Source: Trujillonella endophytica (GTDB lineage Bacteria; Actinomycetota; Actinomycetes; Mycobacteriales; Geodermatophilaceae). From it: a DNA stretch of 64,000 nt. The notes under the pieces were generated by a model. That model did no database searches. It was not told the DNA's origin and saw only the letters and a list, made by a program, of their open reading frames with translations. The DNA is taken from assembly GCF_019799905.1 (NCBI RefSeq), contig NZ_JABGCI010000014.1, forward strand, positions 47,857 to 111,856. Reading direction: 5' to 3'. Shown here one piece after another: positions 15,412 through 24,069 of this stretch. A program made the position numbers and the translations under genes. The first letter of the stretch is position 1. Each line of letters begins with the position of its first letter.

Positions 15412-17775
15412 GTGACGACTCCCGCGGGCACCGCCCTGGACGGCATCCGGATCCTCGACCTGACGTGGGGCCCGGGCGCCTCCGTCGGGGTCACGATGCT
15501 GGCCGAGCACGGCGCCGACGTCGTCAAGGTGGAGCCGCCGGGCGGCGACCCCTTCCGCGGCTACCACGGCAGCGCGGTCTGGCACCGCAGCCGCCGCTCG
15601 ATCGCGCTGGACCTCAAGGACGCCGCCGACGCCGCGGTGTTCGAGGAGCTGCTGTCCGGCGCCGACGTGCTGGTCGAGGCCTTCCGGCCGGGGGTCATGG
15701 ACCGCCTCGGGTTCGGCTACGACGCCGTCTCCGCGCGGCACCCGGCGCTGGTCTACTGCTCGGTCCCGGCCTGGCCCGTGGGCCACCGCAACGAGCAGCG
15801 CCCGGGCTGGGACGCGCTGGTGCAGGCCGCCGGCGGAGCGCAGGCCGAGCAGCCGGGCTGGCGGATGGGCCCGGTCTACAACCACGCGCCCACCCCGACC
15901 CTCGGCGCCGTGTTCCTCGCGCCGATGGGCATCCTCGCCGCGCTCCACCAGCGCGCCCGCACCGGCCGGGGCCAGCACGTGCGCACGTCGCTGCTGCAGG
16001 GCCTGTTCCTCTACACGACGCAGATCTGGCAGGACGTCGAGCACTGGGCGCCGGCCTTCCACGACGTGATGGCCAAGACGTACCCGCCCGGCATCCACCA
16101 GGGGATGATCTGGCAGACCGCCGACGGTTGGATCCACCTGTCGGTGCTGTCGGGCCTCACGCCCACGCGGTCGGTGGAGGACATCCTCGGCATCGACCAG
16201 CCGCACCCCTACGTGCAGGCGTCCGCGCCCGCCGAGCAGCGGGAGAGGTGGCACGCCGAGCGCGCCGCGGCGTTCGCCACCTGGAAGGTCGCCGACCTGG
16301 CCGCGGTGCTCCGTGAGCACAACCACGCCTGCGAGCCGATCGTCCCGGCCGAGCAGGCGCTGGCCGAGCCGCACCCGCAGCTGGCCGCCAACGAGATGGT
16401 GGCCGCGGTGGTGGACCCGGAGCTGGGCCCGACCACGCAGCTGGGCGTGCCCCTCCACCTGCGCGGAACACCGGGCGCGATCGTCTCGCCGCGCCCCCGG
16501 CTCGACGAGCACGGCGCCGCCATCCGGGCCTCCGGGTGGGGCGCCGAGCGGATCGACCTGGCGCCGTCGGGCGGCCCGGCGCAGCCGACGGCGCTCGGCG
16601 GTCTGACGCTGGTGGACTTCGGCCAGTACCTGGCCGGCCCCTTCGGCCCGATGCTGCTCGGCGACCTCGGCATGGACGTCGTGAAGATCGAGCCGGTGGG
16701 CGGCGACGCCATGCGGATGGCCCAGGCGCCGTTCAACGGCTGCCAGCGCGGCAAGCGGTCGCTCGCCCTGGACCTGAAGGACCCGCGCGGCCGGGAGATC
16801 GCCCTCGAGGTGGTGCGGACCGCCGACGTCGTCCACCACAACATGACCAAGGGCGTCGCCGACCGGATCGGCATCGGCTACGCCGACTGCCGGGCGGTGA
16901 ACGAGGCGCTCATCTACTGCAACACGTTCGCGTACGGGGCCGAGGGACCGCTCGCACACTCCGGTGGGCTGGACCCGCTCTACCAGGCCAGCGGCGGCAT
17001 CGAGTTCGAGCAGGGCGCGGTGCACCTCGGGCAGCGCCCGCTCTACGTCCGGTTCGGCTTCACCGACCAGGCCAACGCGGTGCTGTCGGTGGTCGGCGTG
17101 CTGCTCGCGCTCGCACACCGCGACCGCACCGGCGAGGGACAGGAGCTGTGGACGTCGCTGCTGGACGGCGGCGCGGTGTTCGCCTCGGACGCGCTGCTCG
17201 TCGACGGGGTGCCCCGGGAGCGGCCGCACCTGGACGCCGGGCTGCACGGCATCGGCCCCGGCTACCGGCTCTACCGCTGCCAGGACGAGCAGTACCTCCA
17301 GGTGTGCGCGACCACCGACGCCCAGTGGTCGGCACTGTGCGCCGCCGTGGGCGCCGAGGACCTCACCGGCCGCCGCGCGGACGCCCGCGAGGAGGTGGAG
17401 ACGGCGCTCGGGGCGGCCTTCGCCCGCCGCACCTCGTGGAACTGGAAGCGGACGCTGGACGCCGCCGGCGTGCCCTGCGAGCTCCCGCTGGACACCCAGG
17501 GGGGCGTCGCACCGCTGTACGACGCCGACAACGTGCGGCTGGGGCTCGTCGCCGAGTACGCGCACCCGCTGCTCGGCCGGACCCGCCAGTTCGGGCACCT
17601 GATCGACTTCTCGGAGACGCCGGGCCGCATCGCCGGGCCGGCGCCGCTGGTGGGCCAGCACACCCGGGAGGTCCTCGACGGGATCGGGCTGTCCCAGCGG
17701 GAGATCGACGAGCTGGTGGCCGCCGGGGTGGCCTACGAGCCGGGCGAGGACTACCGGGAGCGGTTCGTCAACTGA
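15412..17775 (+). CDS. Double-domain class III CoA transferase (CaiB/BaiF)
   Basis: A 787-residue tandem fusion of two CaiB/BaiF family III CoA transferase domains, each normally near 400 residues. Domain 1 starts LDGIRILDLTWGPGASVGVTMLAE with GADVVKVEPPGGDPFR. Domain 2 starts near residue 395 with LTLVDFGQYLAGPFGPMLLGD, VVKIEPVGGDAMR and the chain RGKRSLALDLKDP. Such enzymes move CoA between acids, activating the substrate for the neighbouring hydratases. The family Asp nucleophile should lie near GRADAREE-type segments but I could not place it firmly. GTG 15412 follows CACACT by 6 nt (leaderless). Confidence 0.85.
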   Translation: MTTPAGTALDGIRILDLTWGPGASVGVTMLAEHGADVVKVEPPGGDPFRGYHGSAVWHRSRRSIALDLKDAADAAVFEELLSGADVLVEAFRPGVMDRLGFGYDAVSARHPALVYCSVPAWPVGHRNEQRPGWDALVQAAGGAQAEQPGWRMGPVYNHAPTPTLGAVFLAPMGILAALHQRARTGRGQHVRTSLLQGLFLYTTQIWQDVEHWAPAFHDVMAKTYPPGIHQGMIWQTADGWIHLSVLSGLTPTRSVEDILGIDQPHPYVQASAPAEQRERWHAERAAAFATWKVADLAAVLREHNHACEPIVPAEQALAEPHPQLAANEMVAAVVDPELGPTTQLGVPLHLRGTPGAIVSPRPRLDEHGAAIRASGWGAERIDLAPSGGPAQPTALGGLTLVDFGQYLAGPFGPMLLGDLGMDVVKIEPVGGDAMRMAQAPFNGCQRGKRSLALDLKDPRGREIALEVVRTADVVHHNMTKGVADRIGIGYADCRAVNEALIYCNTFAYGAEGPLAHSGGLDPLYQASGGIEFEQGAVHLGQRPLYVRFGFTDQANAVLSVVGVLLALAHRDRTGEGQELWTSLLDGGAVFASDALLVDGVPRERPHLDAGLHGIGPGYRLYRCQDEQYLQVCATTDAQWSALCAAVGAEDLTGRRADAREEVETALGAAFARRTSWNWKRTLDAAGVPCELPLDTQGGVAPLYDADNVRLGLVAEYAHPLLGRTRQFGHLIDFSETPGRIAGPAPLVGQHTREVLDGIGLSQREIDELVAAGVAYEPGEDYRERFVN

Positions 17776-18610
17776 GGACGACGGTCGCGCGCGCCCTCCG
17801 CCGGGCCCCCGCCGGACCCGGGCGATGTGTCGTCGCCGGCTCCGCCCGCAGGTGCACCGGGACGAACCCGGTGCGCTGCTGGAAGTACCGCGTGCCCGTG
17901 CTGGTGAGCAGCATCGAGCCGCCGACGGCGAGCGTGGACACCCCGCGGTCGACCAGCCGGCCGGTGAGGTGCGCGTGCAGCGCGTAGCGCACCAGGGGAG
18001 CCGCCACATGGCCGACGGCGGTGACCATGAGCACGAGCCCGGCGCGGTCCTCGTCGACGACCGCCTGGCACAGGGCCACCGGCTCGCCGGCGGCGTCGAA
18101 GGCGGCCGACCACAGCCGGTCGCGCTCGGGCAGCTGGCCCGGTCGCACGAGGGTGTCGGGGGTGGTGTCCCGCCGGGTGGCGATGGCGGACGCGACCCGG
18201 TGCAGCTCGCCGGCGTCCTCCACCGGGGCGCAGTGCAGCCCCTCGGCCGCCGCGCGGTTCAGGTTGGTCCGCAGCGCCTGCCGCGACCGGCCCTTGAGGT
18301 ACTCGGCCTGGCTGGCCGGCAGCTCGAGGACGGCGACGGGCGCGCGGTTGAACGGCAGCCGGCGGTCGGGCCGGAACCAGGTCCGCAGCTCGTGGCCGGC
18401 GGGGGCGTCGCTGAAGGACACCTCGCGGTCGGGGAGCTGGCGCAGGACCGTCCGGACGGCCGCGACGCCGTCCCGGGAGGCCGCCGAGCGCGCCCGGGCC
18501 GCCGCGGTCGGCGCCTCGCGGACGGTCTGCACGTACCTGGCCGCCGTCTCCAGTGCCTCGCCGCACGCCCACTCCGAGCTGCGCCTCGGCGCGACCACCA
18601 TCCCCGTCAT
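17768..18610 (-). CDS. Putative GNAT/FemAB-like acyltransferase
   Basis: A 280-residue protein with a central segment EYLKGRSRQALRTNLNRAAA (about 120-140). That resembles the helix of BioF2/FemABX-type GNAT proteins that aminoacylate or acylate cell-envelope substrates. The second half has alternating strands (LVLMVTAVGH, LAVGGSMLL) and ends FQQRTGFVPVHLRAEP, typical of a GNAT C-terminus. Assignment rests on pattern only. The 3' end overlaps that of the convergent CoA transferase gene by 8 bp. Start ATG 18610 or 18601. Confidence 0.5.
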   Translation of the reverse strand: MTGMVVAPRRSSEWACGEALETAARYVQTVREAPTAAARARSAASRDGVAAVRTVLRQLPDREVSFSDAPAGHELRTWFRPDRRLPFNRAPVAVLELPASQAEYLKGRSRQALRTNLNRAAAEGLHCAPVEDAGELHRVASAIATRRDTTPDTLVRPGQLPERDRLWSAAFDAAGEPVALCQAVVDEDRAGLVLMVTAVGHVAAPLVRYALHAHLTGRLVDRGVSTLAVGGSMLLTSTGTRYFQQRTGFVPVHLRAEPATTHRPGPAGARRRARATVVLS

Positions 18611-18795
18611 CCCGCCCGCCCCCCGTCCGCCCCAGCGCGAGCGCCCCCGCCACGTCGGGCACACGCAAGCAGAACCGAGCAGTTCCGTCTGCGCGGCGCG
18701 CGGACGGTTCACCCATCCGCAACTCGGCGCGTCCCACCCGCCCCGGCCGCCCCTCCCGTCCCGGGGCGGAACGGCGGGCGATGAGAACGGGCAGG

Positions 18796-19407
18796 TCAGG
18801 CGGTCGCGCGACCCTCGTACATGTGGCCGGCCGCGCGGGGCGCGGAGGGCTCGTCCCAGCGGCGCAGGTCGACGACGGTGAGCGGTGAGCCGGCCAGCAG
18901 GGCGGCGATGTCGCTGTCCAGCCGGCATCCGGCCAGCGCCCGGTTGAGGCCGTTGCCGCGTCGCTGCCACCGCACGACGTCGGGGTCGGGGGAGAGGCCG
19001 TGCTCGACGAAGTGCAGGGACGCGCCCGGCCTCAGGACCCTGGCCACCTCGGCCAGGGCCAGGTGCGCGTCCGGCACGCCGCAGAGCACCCAGGTGCACA
19101 GGGCGGAGTCGAAGCGGTCGTCGGGGAACGGCAGGGCGCGCGCGTCCGTGCCGGCCACCACGACCGGGACGGGGGAGGCCTCCCGGCGCCGCCGGGCCAG
19201 GCGCACGGCCTCGGCCGACGGCTCCACCGCCCAGACGCCGGTCACCGCCGCCGGCAGGTGTGGCTGGTTGCGGCCGGAGCCGTAGCCGATCTCCAGCACG
19301 TCCCCGGTGAGGCCGGCGCAGACGCGGCGGCGGGTCCCGCCGGTGACGCGCTCGCCGAGGGTGGCGTCGAGCAGGCGCGGGCGGACGCACCGGCTGTAGA
19401 GGCCCAT
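18796..19407 (-). CDS. Class I SAM-dependent methyltransferase
   Basis: A 203-residue Rossmann methyltransferase of the UbiE/menG-like methyltransf_11 type. Motif I is VLEIGYGSGRNQPHL (about 37-51), then AVEPSAEAVRLARRR, LPFPDDRFDSALCTWVLC and VLRPGASLHFVEHG. The substrate is unknown. ATG 19407 is used. It is flanked by an unrelated acyltransferase and an XRE regulator, so it is probably its own unit. The 185-nt gap after it (18611-18795) shows no gene. Confidence 0.85.
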   Translation of the reverse strand: MGLYSRCVRPRLLDATLGERVTGGTRRRVCAGLTGDVLEIGYGSGRNQPHLPAAVTGVWAVEPSAEAVRLARRRREASPVPVVVAGTDARALPFPDDRFDSALCTWVLCGVPDAHLALAEVARVLRPGASLHFVEHGLSPDPDVVRWQRRGNGLNRALAGCRLDSDIAALLAGSPLTVVDLRRWDEPSAPRAAGHMYEGRATA

Positions 19408-19456
19408 GCGGCCGCAGCGTGCCCCGGTCGGTCGGTCGGCCGCAACGGGCGCCGGG

Positions 19457-19759
19457 CTACGAGACCAGCAGCTCACCCGTGCTGCGGTCGGCCCGTGCGG
19501 TCCCCGCCCCGCCGTCGGACCGGTTGACCTCCGCCCACAGCGCGTCGAGCGAGAGGCCGAGGACGTCGGCGATCGCCGCGATGGTCGAGAAGGCGGGGGT
19601 GGCGACCCGGCCGGACTCGATCTTCCGGAGGGTCTCCGGCGAGACCCCCGCCGCCAGCGCGGTGTGGAGCATCGATCCCTGTCCCCGGGCACGGCGCAGC
19701 AGGGCGCCGAGGCGCTGGCCGCGTTCGACCTCTGCGGGGGTGAGCGGCAACCGGACCAT
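19457..19759 (-). CDS. XRE-type helix-turn-helix regulator, leaderless
   Basis: A 100-residue regulator. The N-terminal helix QRLGALLRRARGQGSMLHTALAAGVSPETLRKIESGRV (residues 15-51) holds the helix-turn-helix, followed by FSTIAAIADVLGLSLDALW. A short acidic tail ends at LLVS. ATG follows TAGAAT (19771 to 19766, minus strand) by exactly 6 nt, so the transcript is probably leaderless. It is divergent from a methionine aminopeptidase gene across 63 bp containing a repeated motif and probably controls both genes. Confidence 0.85.
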   Translation of the reverse strand: MVRLPLTPAEVERGQRLGALLRRARGQGSMLHTALAAGVSPETLRKIESGRVATPAFSTIAAIADVLGLSLDALWAEVNRSDGGAGTARADRSTGELLVS

Positions 19760-19770
19760 GGCCCGATTCT

Positions 19771-19800
19771 AGTACCGGGATACTCTTGCCGGGATAGTTA
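19771..19800. promoter_or_regulatory. Divergent promoter with CCGGGATA direct repeats
   Basis: CCGGGATA occurs at 19775-19782 and 19789-19796, a 14-bp period, inside the 63-bp gap between the XRE and aminopeptidase genes. It overlaps a plus-strand -10-like TACTCT (19781-19786) and abuts the minus-strand TAGAAT. An operator for the XRE protein is inferred from position and repetition. Confidence 0.55.
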
Positions 19801-19822
19801 TCGGTTGGACGGAGAGGTGCGG

Positions 19823-20605
19823 ATGATCGAGATCCTGGACAGGACGCAGCTGCCCCGCGCCAGGGCGGCGGGCGCCCTGGTCGCCGACATCCTGCAGACG
19901 CTGCGGACCCGCTGCGAGGTGGGCACGAACCTGCTCGACGTCGACCGGTGGGCCCGGGACATGATCACCGAGGCCGGAGCGCAGTCCTGCTACGTCGACT
20001 ACGCGCCGTCCTTCGGGCGCGGGCCGTTCGGCCACCACATCTGCACGTCGGTCAACGACGCCGTGCTGCACGGGCTGCCGCACGACCGCACGCTCGCCGA
20101 CGGTGACCTGCTGTCGCTCGACCTCGCCGTCTCCCTCGGCGGGCTCGTCGCGGACTCCGCCATCAGCTTCGTCGTGGGCGACGCGGCGTCCGCGGAGAGC
20201 GTCGCGCTGATCGGTGCGACCGAGCGCGCCCTCCGCGCGGGGATCGCCGCGGCCCGGCCCGGCGCCCGCATCGGGGACATCTCCCACGCGATCGGCACGG
20301 TCCTCGGCGAGGCGGGGTACCCGGTCAACACCGAGTTCGGCGGTCACGGCGTCGGCTCGACCATGCACCAGGACCCGCACGTCGCGAACTCCGGGCGACC
20401 CGGGCGCGGATACCGGTTGCGCCCTGGGCTCCTGCTGGCGCTCGAGCCGTGGGCCATGGCCGACACCGCCGAGCTGGTGACCGACGCGGACGGCTGGACC
20501 CTCCGCAGCGCGACGGGCTGCCGGACCGCGCACAGCGAGCACACGATCGCGATCACCGAGGACGGCGCCGAGGTCCTCACCGCGCCGGCGGCCGTGCGGG
20601 CGTAG
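19823..20605 (+). CDS. map: Type I methionine aminopeptidase
   Basis: A 260-residue metalloprotease that removes N-terminal Met from new proteins. The pita-bread metal site is visible: DYAPSFGRGPFGHHICTSVND (His), LLSLDLAVSLGGLVADSA (two Asp), FGGHGVGSTMHQDPHV (His) and LALEPWA plus HSEHTIAITEDG (two Glu). ATG 19823 has GGAGAGG at a good distance. This is a stand-alone copy divergent from an XRE regulator rather than the copy beside secY/adk, so it may be a regulated paralogue. Confidence 0.92.
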   Translation: MIEILDRTQLPRARAAGALVADILQTLRTRCEVGTNLLDVDRWARDMITEAGAQSCYVDYAPSFGRGPFGHHICTSVNDAVLHGLPHDRTLADGDLLSLDLAVSLGGLVADSAISFVVGDAASAESVALIGATERALRAGIAAARPGARIGDISHAIGTVLGEAGYPVNTEFGGHGVGSTMHQDPHVANSGRPGRGYRLRPGLLLALEPWAMADTAELVTDADGWTLRSATGCRTAHSEHTIAITEDGAEVLTAPAAVRA

Positions 20606-20629
20606 CCCGCGCCGGCGGAACGGGCTGGG

Positions 20630-20710
20630 TGCGGGAGGCGGGAGTCGAACCCGCACGCCCGAAGGCACCAGATCCTAAGTCTGGCGTGGCTGCCGTTACA
20701 CCACTCCCGC
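20630..20710 (-). tRNA. tRNA-Leu (anticodon UAG)
   Basis: A cloverleaf read on the minus strand. The acceptor stem is GCGGGAG with CTCCCGC and discriminator A; the D stem is GTG/CAC. The anticodon arm CCAGA-CTTAGGA-TCTGG gives UAG. The variable arm is class II, and the T arm is GCGGG-TTCGACT-CCCGC. CCA is not encoded. No integrase or duplicated 3' end nearby suggests use as an attachment site. Confidence 0.93.
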
Positions 20711-20802
20711 GCGGTCGCGGATTCTACGGAAGGGGTCGCCCGTGCGGGTACCGCTTTCGGTGGCCGCGCGCCGGTCCGGCGGCGTTCTGGCAGGCTGTGG
20801 GC

Positions 20803-21066
20803 GTGCCTCGCGACCCTCGACAGATCCAGCTGGAGATCGACGCCGCCCGTGAGTCGCTGGCGGCCACGCTGGACCAGCTGGCCTTCCGCAGCAGCCCCAC
20901 CCGGCTGAAGGCGCAGGGGCAGGCCGCCGTGGTGCGCTTCCTCCAGTCCCCGGCCGGCAAGGCGGCCCTCGGCGCGGTGGGCCTGTTCGTCACCGTCGTC
21001 GTCGTCAACTCGGTCCGCAGCCGGACCAGGGACCGTCGCGCGATCACCGGCGGGCGCAGGCACTGA
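20803..21066 (+). CDS. DUF3618 membrane protein
   Basis: An 87-residue protein with the DUF3618 layout: an N-terminal amphipathic helix QIQLEIDAARESLAATLDQL, then FRSSPTRLKAQ, and one membrane helix (ALGAVGLFVTVVVVNSV) near the C-terminus with a basic tail. The function is unknown; the family often sits with phage-shock or membrane stress genes. GTG 20803 follows CAGGCT by 6 nt (leaderless). The DUF427 gene starts 9 nt after its stop. Confidence 0.82.
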   Translation: MPRDPRQIQLEIDAARESLAATLDQLAFRSSPTRLKAQGQAAVVRFLQSPAGKAALGAVGLFVTVVVVNSVRSRTRDRRAITGGRRH

Positions 21067-21074
21067 CGCCGGCG

Positions 21075-21572
21075 ATGCCCGCACGGCGCCGCGACCCGGT
21101 CGGGCCCGGGCAGGAGTCGGTCTGGGACTACCCGCGGCCGCCGTCGGCGGAGGTCACCGGCCGGCTGGTCGAGGTGGAGGTCGGCGGCCGGGTCGTCGCA
21201 CGGACGTCGCGCGCGGTCCGCGTCTGCGAGACCAGTCACCCGCCGGTCTACTACGTGCCCCGTGACGACGTCGTCAGCGGCGTGCTGGAGCGCGGGGACG
21301 GCGCCTCGTGGTGCGAGTGGAAGGGCATGGCGACCTACTGGGACGCCGTCGTGGACGGCCGGCGCGTGCCCGCGGTCGGCTGGTCCTACGAGCGCCCGAC
21401 GCCGGGGTACGAGCACCTGCGCGGCGCCGTGGCCTTCTACCCGAGCCGGGTGGACGCGGCCCGGGTCGACGGCGTGGCGGTCCGCGCCCAGGCCGGCGAC
21501 TTCTACGGCGGGTGGATCACGCCGGAGGTCGCCGGGCCGTTCAAGGGGGAGCCGGGCACGCTCGGCTGGTGA
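21075..21572 (+). CDS. DUF427 domain protein
   Basis: A 165-residue protein of the DUF427 beta-sandwich family. It shows RVCETSHPPVYYVPRDDV, CEWKGMATYWDAVVDG and AWSYE-like VGWSYERPTPGYE, ending GGWITPEVAGPFKGEPGTLGW. The single-domain cytosolic family has conserved polar residues but no established reaction. It lies 9 nt behind the DUF3618 gene and converges with a TetR gene. Confidence 0.85.
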   Translation: MPARRRDPVGPGQESVWDYPRPPSAEVTGRLVEVEVGGRVVARTSRAVRVCETSHPPVYYVPRDDVVSGVLERGDGASWCEWKGMATYWDAVVDGRRVPAVGWSYERPTPGYEHLRGAVAFYPSRVDAARVDGVAVRAQAGDFYGGWITPEVAGPFKGEPGTLGW

Positions 21573-21582
21573 CCCGCCCGGT

Positions 21583-22200
21583 TCAGGGGCGCTGGGTGCG
21601 CACCATCGGCAGGACGACCGCCTCGAGCACGTCGTCGGCGTACTCGTGCGTCACCGGCTCGCCGGTGAGCAGCCAGCGCTGGACCAGCAGGGCGGTGGTG
21701 GTCTCCGCCAGCAGTGCGTGCTCCCCGCCGCTCGTGAGCTCCCCGCGCGCCTCCGCCTGCGCCCACATGCGCGCGTACGAGTCGCGCCAGGCCGCCAGCG
21801 GGCCGGTGCGGAAGGCCTCGAACAGCGCCGGCTGGTGCTGCATGGTCGGCAGCAGGGAGCGGATCGCCGTGCCGACCGGTCCGTTGATGACGTCGACCAT
21901 CCGGTGCACCATCGCCTGCACGTCGCCCTCGAGGGACCCGGTGTCCACCGGTGTCGCCAGCGACTGGTTCATCACCGCGATGGTGTCGACGACGAGGTCC
22001 TGCTTGGTGCGCCAGCGGCGGTAGATCGTCGCCTTGCCGACGCCGGCCTCCGCGGCCACGGCGTCCATGGTCAGGGCGCCGTACCCGACCTCGCCCAGCA
22101 GTCGCAGGATCGCCTCCCGGATCACCCCGTCCCGGCTGGGGTCGCGCGGTCGACCGCCGCGGCTCGTGCGCACGGGATCGGGGGAGGTGACGACTGCCAT
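21583..22200 (-). CDS. TetR family regulator
   Basis: A 205-residue regulator. The helix-turn-helix has LTMDAVAAEAGVGKATIYRR and WRTKQDLV (about 43-70), and the helical ligand domain is of TetR_C_16-like character. ATG 22200 follows TAAGGT (minus strand, 22213 to 22208) by 7 nt, so it is taken as leaderless; an in-frame GTG at 22218 is less likely. The target is not evident, and the gene is divergent from the EAL protein gene. Confidence 0.85.
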   Translation of the reverse strand: MAVVTSPDPVRTSRGGRPRDPSRDGVIREAILRLLGEVGYGALTMDAVAAEAGVGKATIYRRWRTKQDLVVDTIAVMNQSLATPVDTGSLEGDVQAMVHRMVDVINGPVGTAIRSLLPTMQHQPALFEAFRTGPLAAWRDSYARMWAQAEARGELTSGGEHALLAETTTALLVQRWLLTGEPVTHEYADDVLEAVVLPMVRTQRP

Positions 22201-22330
22201 GTGCACAACCTTAGACACTCAAGCCGGGAAGTTCCGGATCTCGGCTCACCCGACCGTGGCCGAGTCGCCCACCCGGGCGCATCCCGCGCGCCTGTCGGTG
22301 ACGGACGGCCGGGTCGGTCATCCTGCTGGC

Positions 22331-23437
22331 GTGCCCAGGACCATCAGCACGAACCGGCGGCGGGAGACCTGGGACCTCCCCCAGGTGGCGACCCGCCTCC
22401 TGCTCGCCAGCCCCGTGGACAGCGCGCTGCCCGCGATCGCCGGCGTCGCCCGCGCGGTGGGGCTGAACGTCTACCGCACCGAGTCCCTGCTCGACCTCAC
22501 CGACGAGCGCGAGGGGCTGGGGGTGGAGCTGCTGTTCGACCGGCTCTCCCGCGAGCTGACCACCGCCGAGGCCGAGGCCGTGCGGGTGGCCACCGACCCG
22601 CCCGGTGAGTACACCGCCCTGGTCACCCGGCTGCTGACCGCGCCGACCCTCGCCGTCGAGCTGGCCCGCCGGGGCATCACCGCCGAGGTCGGCGTGCTGG
22701 CCGAGGCCGAGCTGTGGAGCGTCTACCAGCCCATCGTGGCGCTGGACGGCGGCGCCGTCGTCGCCCACGAGGCCCTCCTGCGGGGCCTCGCCGACGGCCG
22801 GGAGATCGGTGGCGGCGACCTGTTCTTCGTCGCCGAGTCCGCCGACTGGCTGCCCCGCCTGGACCGGATCGGGCGCGAGTGCGCGGTCTCCGGTGCCGCG
22901 CCGTGGCTCGGCGACACCGACCTGTTCGTCAACACCCACCCCACGTCGGTGCACCGGCCGCAGGCGGACCTGGAGAGCACCCGGCAGCTCATGGAGGACG
23001 CGGGCCTCGCGCCCGAGCGGCTGGTCATCGAGGTGGCCGAGCCCTCCGCAGTGGCCGAGCACGGCCACCTGCTCTCGGTGCTGGAGCAGTACCGGGCCCT
23101 GGGCTGGCGGGTCGCGCTCGACGACGTCGCGGCCGGGTGGGCCAGCCGGGAGCTGCTCGCCACGGTGCGCCCCGACGTCGTCAAGCTCGGCAAGGCGCTC
23201 GTGCAGGCCCTGCCCGACGAGGGCGCCCGCACGATCGTCCGCTGGGTGGTGGAGGCCGCGCACCGGGTCGGGGCACAGGTGGTGGCCGAGGGCGTGGAGG
23301 ACGAGCGGGCCGCCGAGCAGGTCGCCGAGCTGGGCGCGGACCTCGGTCAGGGCTGGTTCTTCGGCCGCCCCGAGGTGCTGGAGCCCGAGGCGGAGACGGA
23401 GCCGGAGTCGGACGAGGTCAGAGTCCCCAGCCGCTGA
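22331..23437 (+). CDS. EAL-domain protein with unassigned N-terminal region
   Basis: A 368-residue protein whose C-terminal half is an EAL domain that binds or hydrolyses cyclic di-GMP. Motifs seen: YQPIVALDGGAVVAHEALLR (the EAL glutamate), VNTHPTS in place of the usual NxS, LVIEVAEPS, VALDDVAAGWAS, PDVVKLGKAL and VVAEGVEDE. Most metal and base residues are kept, so it may be active. Residues 1-125 are helical and unrecognised, possibly a sensor. GTG 22331 follows a weak CATCCT with 6-nt spacing. Confidence 0.8.
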   Translation: MPRTISTNRRRETWDLPQVATRLLLASPVDSALPAIAGVARAVGLNVYRTESLLDLTDEREGLGVELLFDRLSRELTTAEAEAVRVATDPPGEYTALVTRLLTAPTLAVELARRGITAEVGVLAEAELWSVYQPIVALDGGAVVAHEALLRGLADGREIGGGDLFFVAESADWLPRLDRIGRECAVSGAAPWLGDTDLFVNTHPTSVHRPQADLESTRQLMEDAGLAPERLVIEVAEPSAVAEHGHLLSVLEQYRALGWRVALDDVAAGWASRELLATVRPDVVKLGKALVQALPDEGARTIVRWVVEAAHRVGAQVVAEGVEDERAAEQVAELGADLGQGWFFGRPEVLEPEAETEPESDEVRVPSR

Positions 23438-24011
23438 GCACCGGGCGGGCGTGCTCGTGCCCGAGCACGCCGTAGGCACCGGCCGGCAGTGCCAGCAGCG
23501 CGCCGGCCTCGGGTCCGAGGCCCAGCCAGCGCGCGGTCAGCACCCGGAGCACGTGCCCGTGCGCGACCAGGGCGACGTCGCCGTCGTCCAGGCGGGCCCG
23601 GGCGCGGTCCAGCACCCGGTCGACCCGCTCGGCCACCTGCCCGAGCGTCTCGCCGGGGGTGTCGCCGGGGACGATCGGGTCCCGCCACACCGACCACTCC
23701 CGGCCGAGCTCCTCGCTGATCTCGGCGGTGGTGCGGCCCTCGTAGCCGCCGTAGTCGAGCTCCACGAGGTCCGGGTCGACGCCGGTGGCGGTCAGGCCGG
23801 CCAGCTCCGCCGTCCGCCGGGCCCGCTCCAGCGGGCTGGTCCAGACCTCGGCGAACCGGCGGTCGGCCAGCCGCGGACCGAGCGACCGGGCCTTCTCCTC
23901 GCCCTCGGGCAGCAGCGGGAGGTCGGTGACCCCCGTGTGCTGGCCGCTGCGGCTCCACTCGGTCTGCCCGTGCCGGAGCACGACGATCTCGCCCCTCTTC
24001 GCCTGGCTCAC
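23418..24011 (-). CDS. Histidine phosphatase family protein
   Basis: A 197-residue phosphoglycerate-mutase-like phosphatase. The phospho-acceptor His is in VVLRHGQTEWSRSGQHTG near residue 12, then SPLERARRTAEL (Arg), GGYEGRTTAEI (Glu) and VALVAHGHVLRVL (second His). A small phosphorylated metabolite or sugar is the likely substrate. GTG 24011 is chosen because upstream codons give a non-conserved leader. Its 3' end overlaps the EAL gene by 20 bp, tail to tail. Confidence 0.9.
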   Translation of the reverse strand: MSQAKRGEIVVLRHGQTEWSRSGQHTGVTDLPLLPEGEEKARSLGPRLADRRFAEVWTSPLERARRTAELAGLTATGVDPDLVELDYGGYEGRTTAEISEELGREWSVWRDPIVPGDTPGETLGQVAERVDRVLDRARARLDDGDVALVAHGHVLRVLTARWLGLGPEAGALLALPAGAYGVLGHEHARPVLSGWGL

Positions 24012-24069
24012 ACGACCATCGAACACGCTGCGGGGAACAGCCGCGCGGGCTGGCGTGCTGGCAGACGGC

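Noticed and set aside
14497..18009. A minus-strand open frame of about 1170 codons running through the CoA transferase gene
   Set aside because: Only its 3' part (14497-15330) carries crotonase motifs; the rest is the antisense of a GC-rich gene and has Arg/Gly/Pro-dominated composition.
20630..20710. tRNA-Leu as an integration site for a mobile element
   Set aside because: No integrase, no duplicated tRNA 3' end and no change in base composition on either side.
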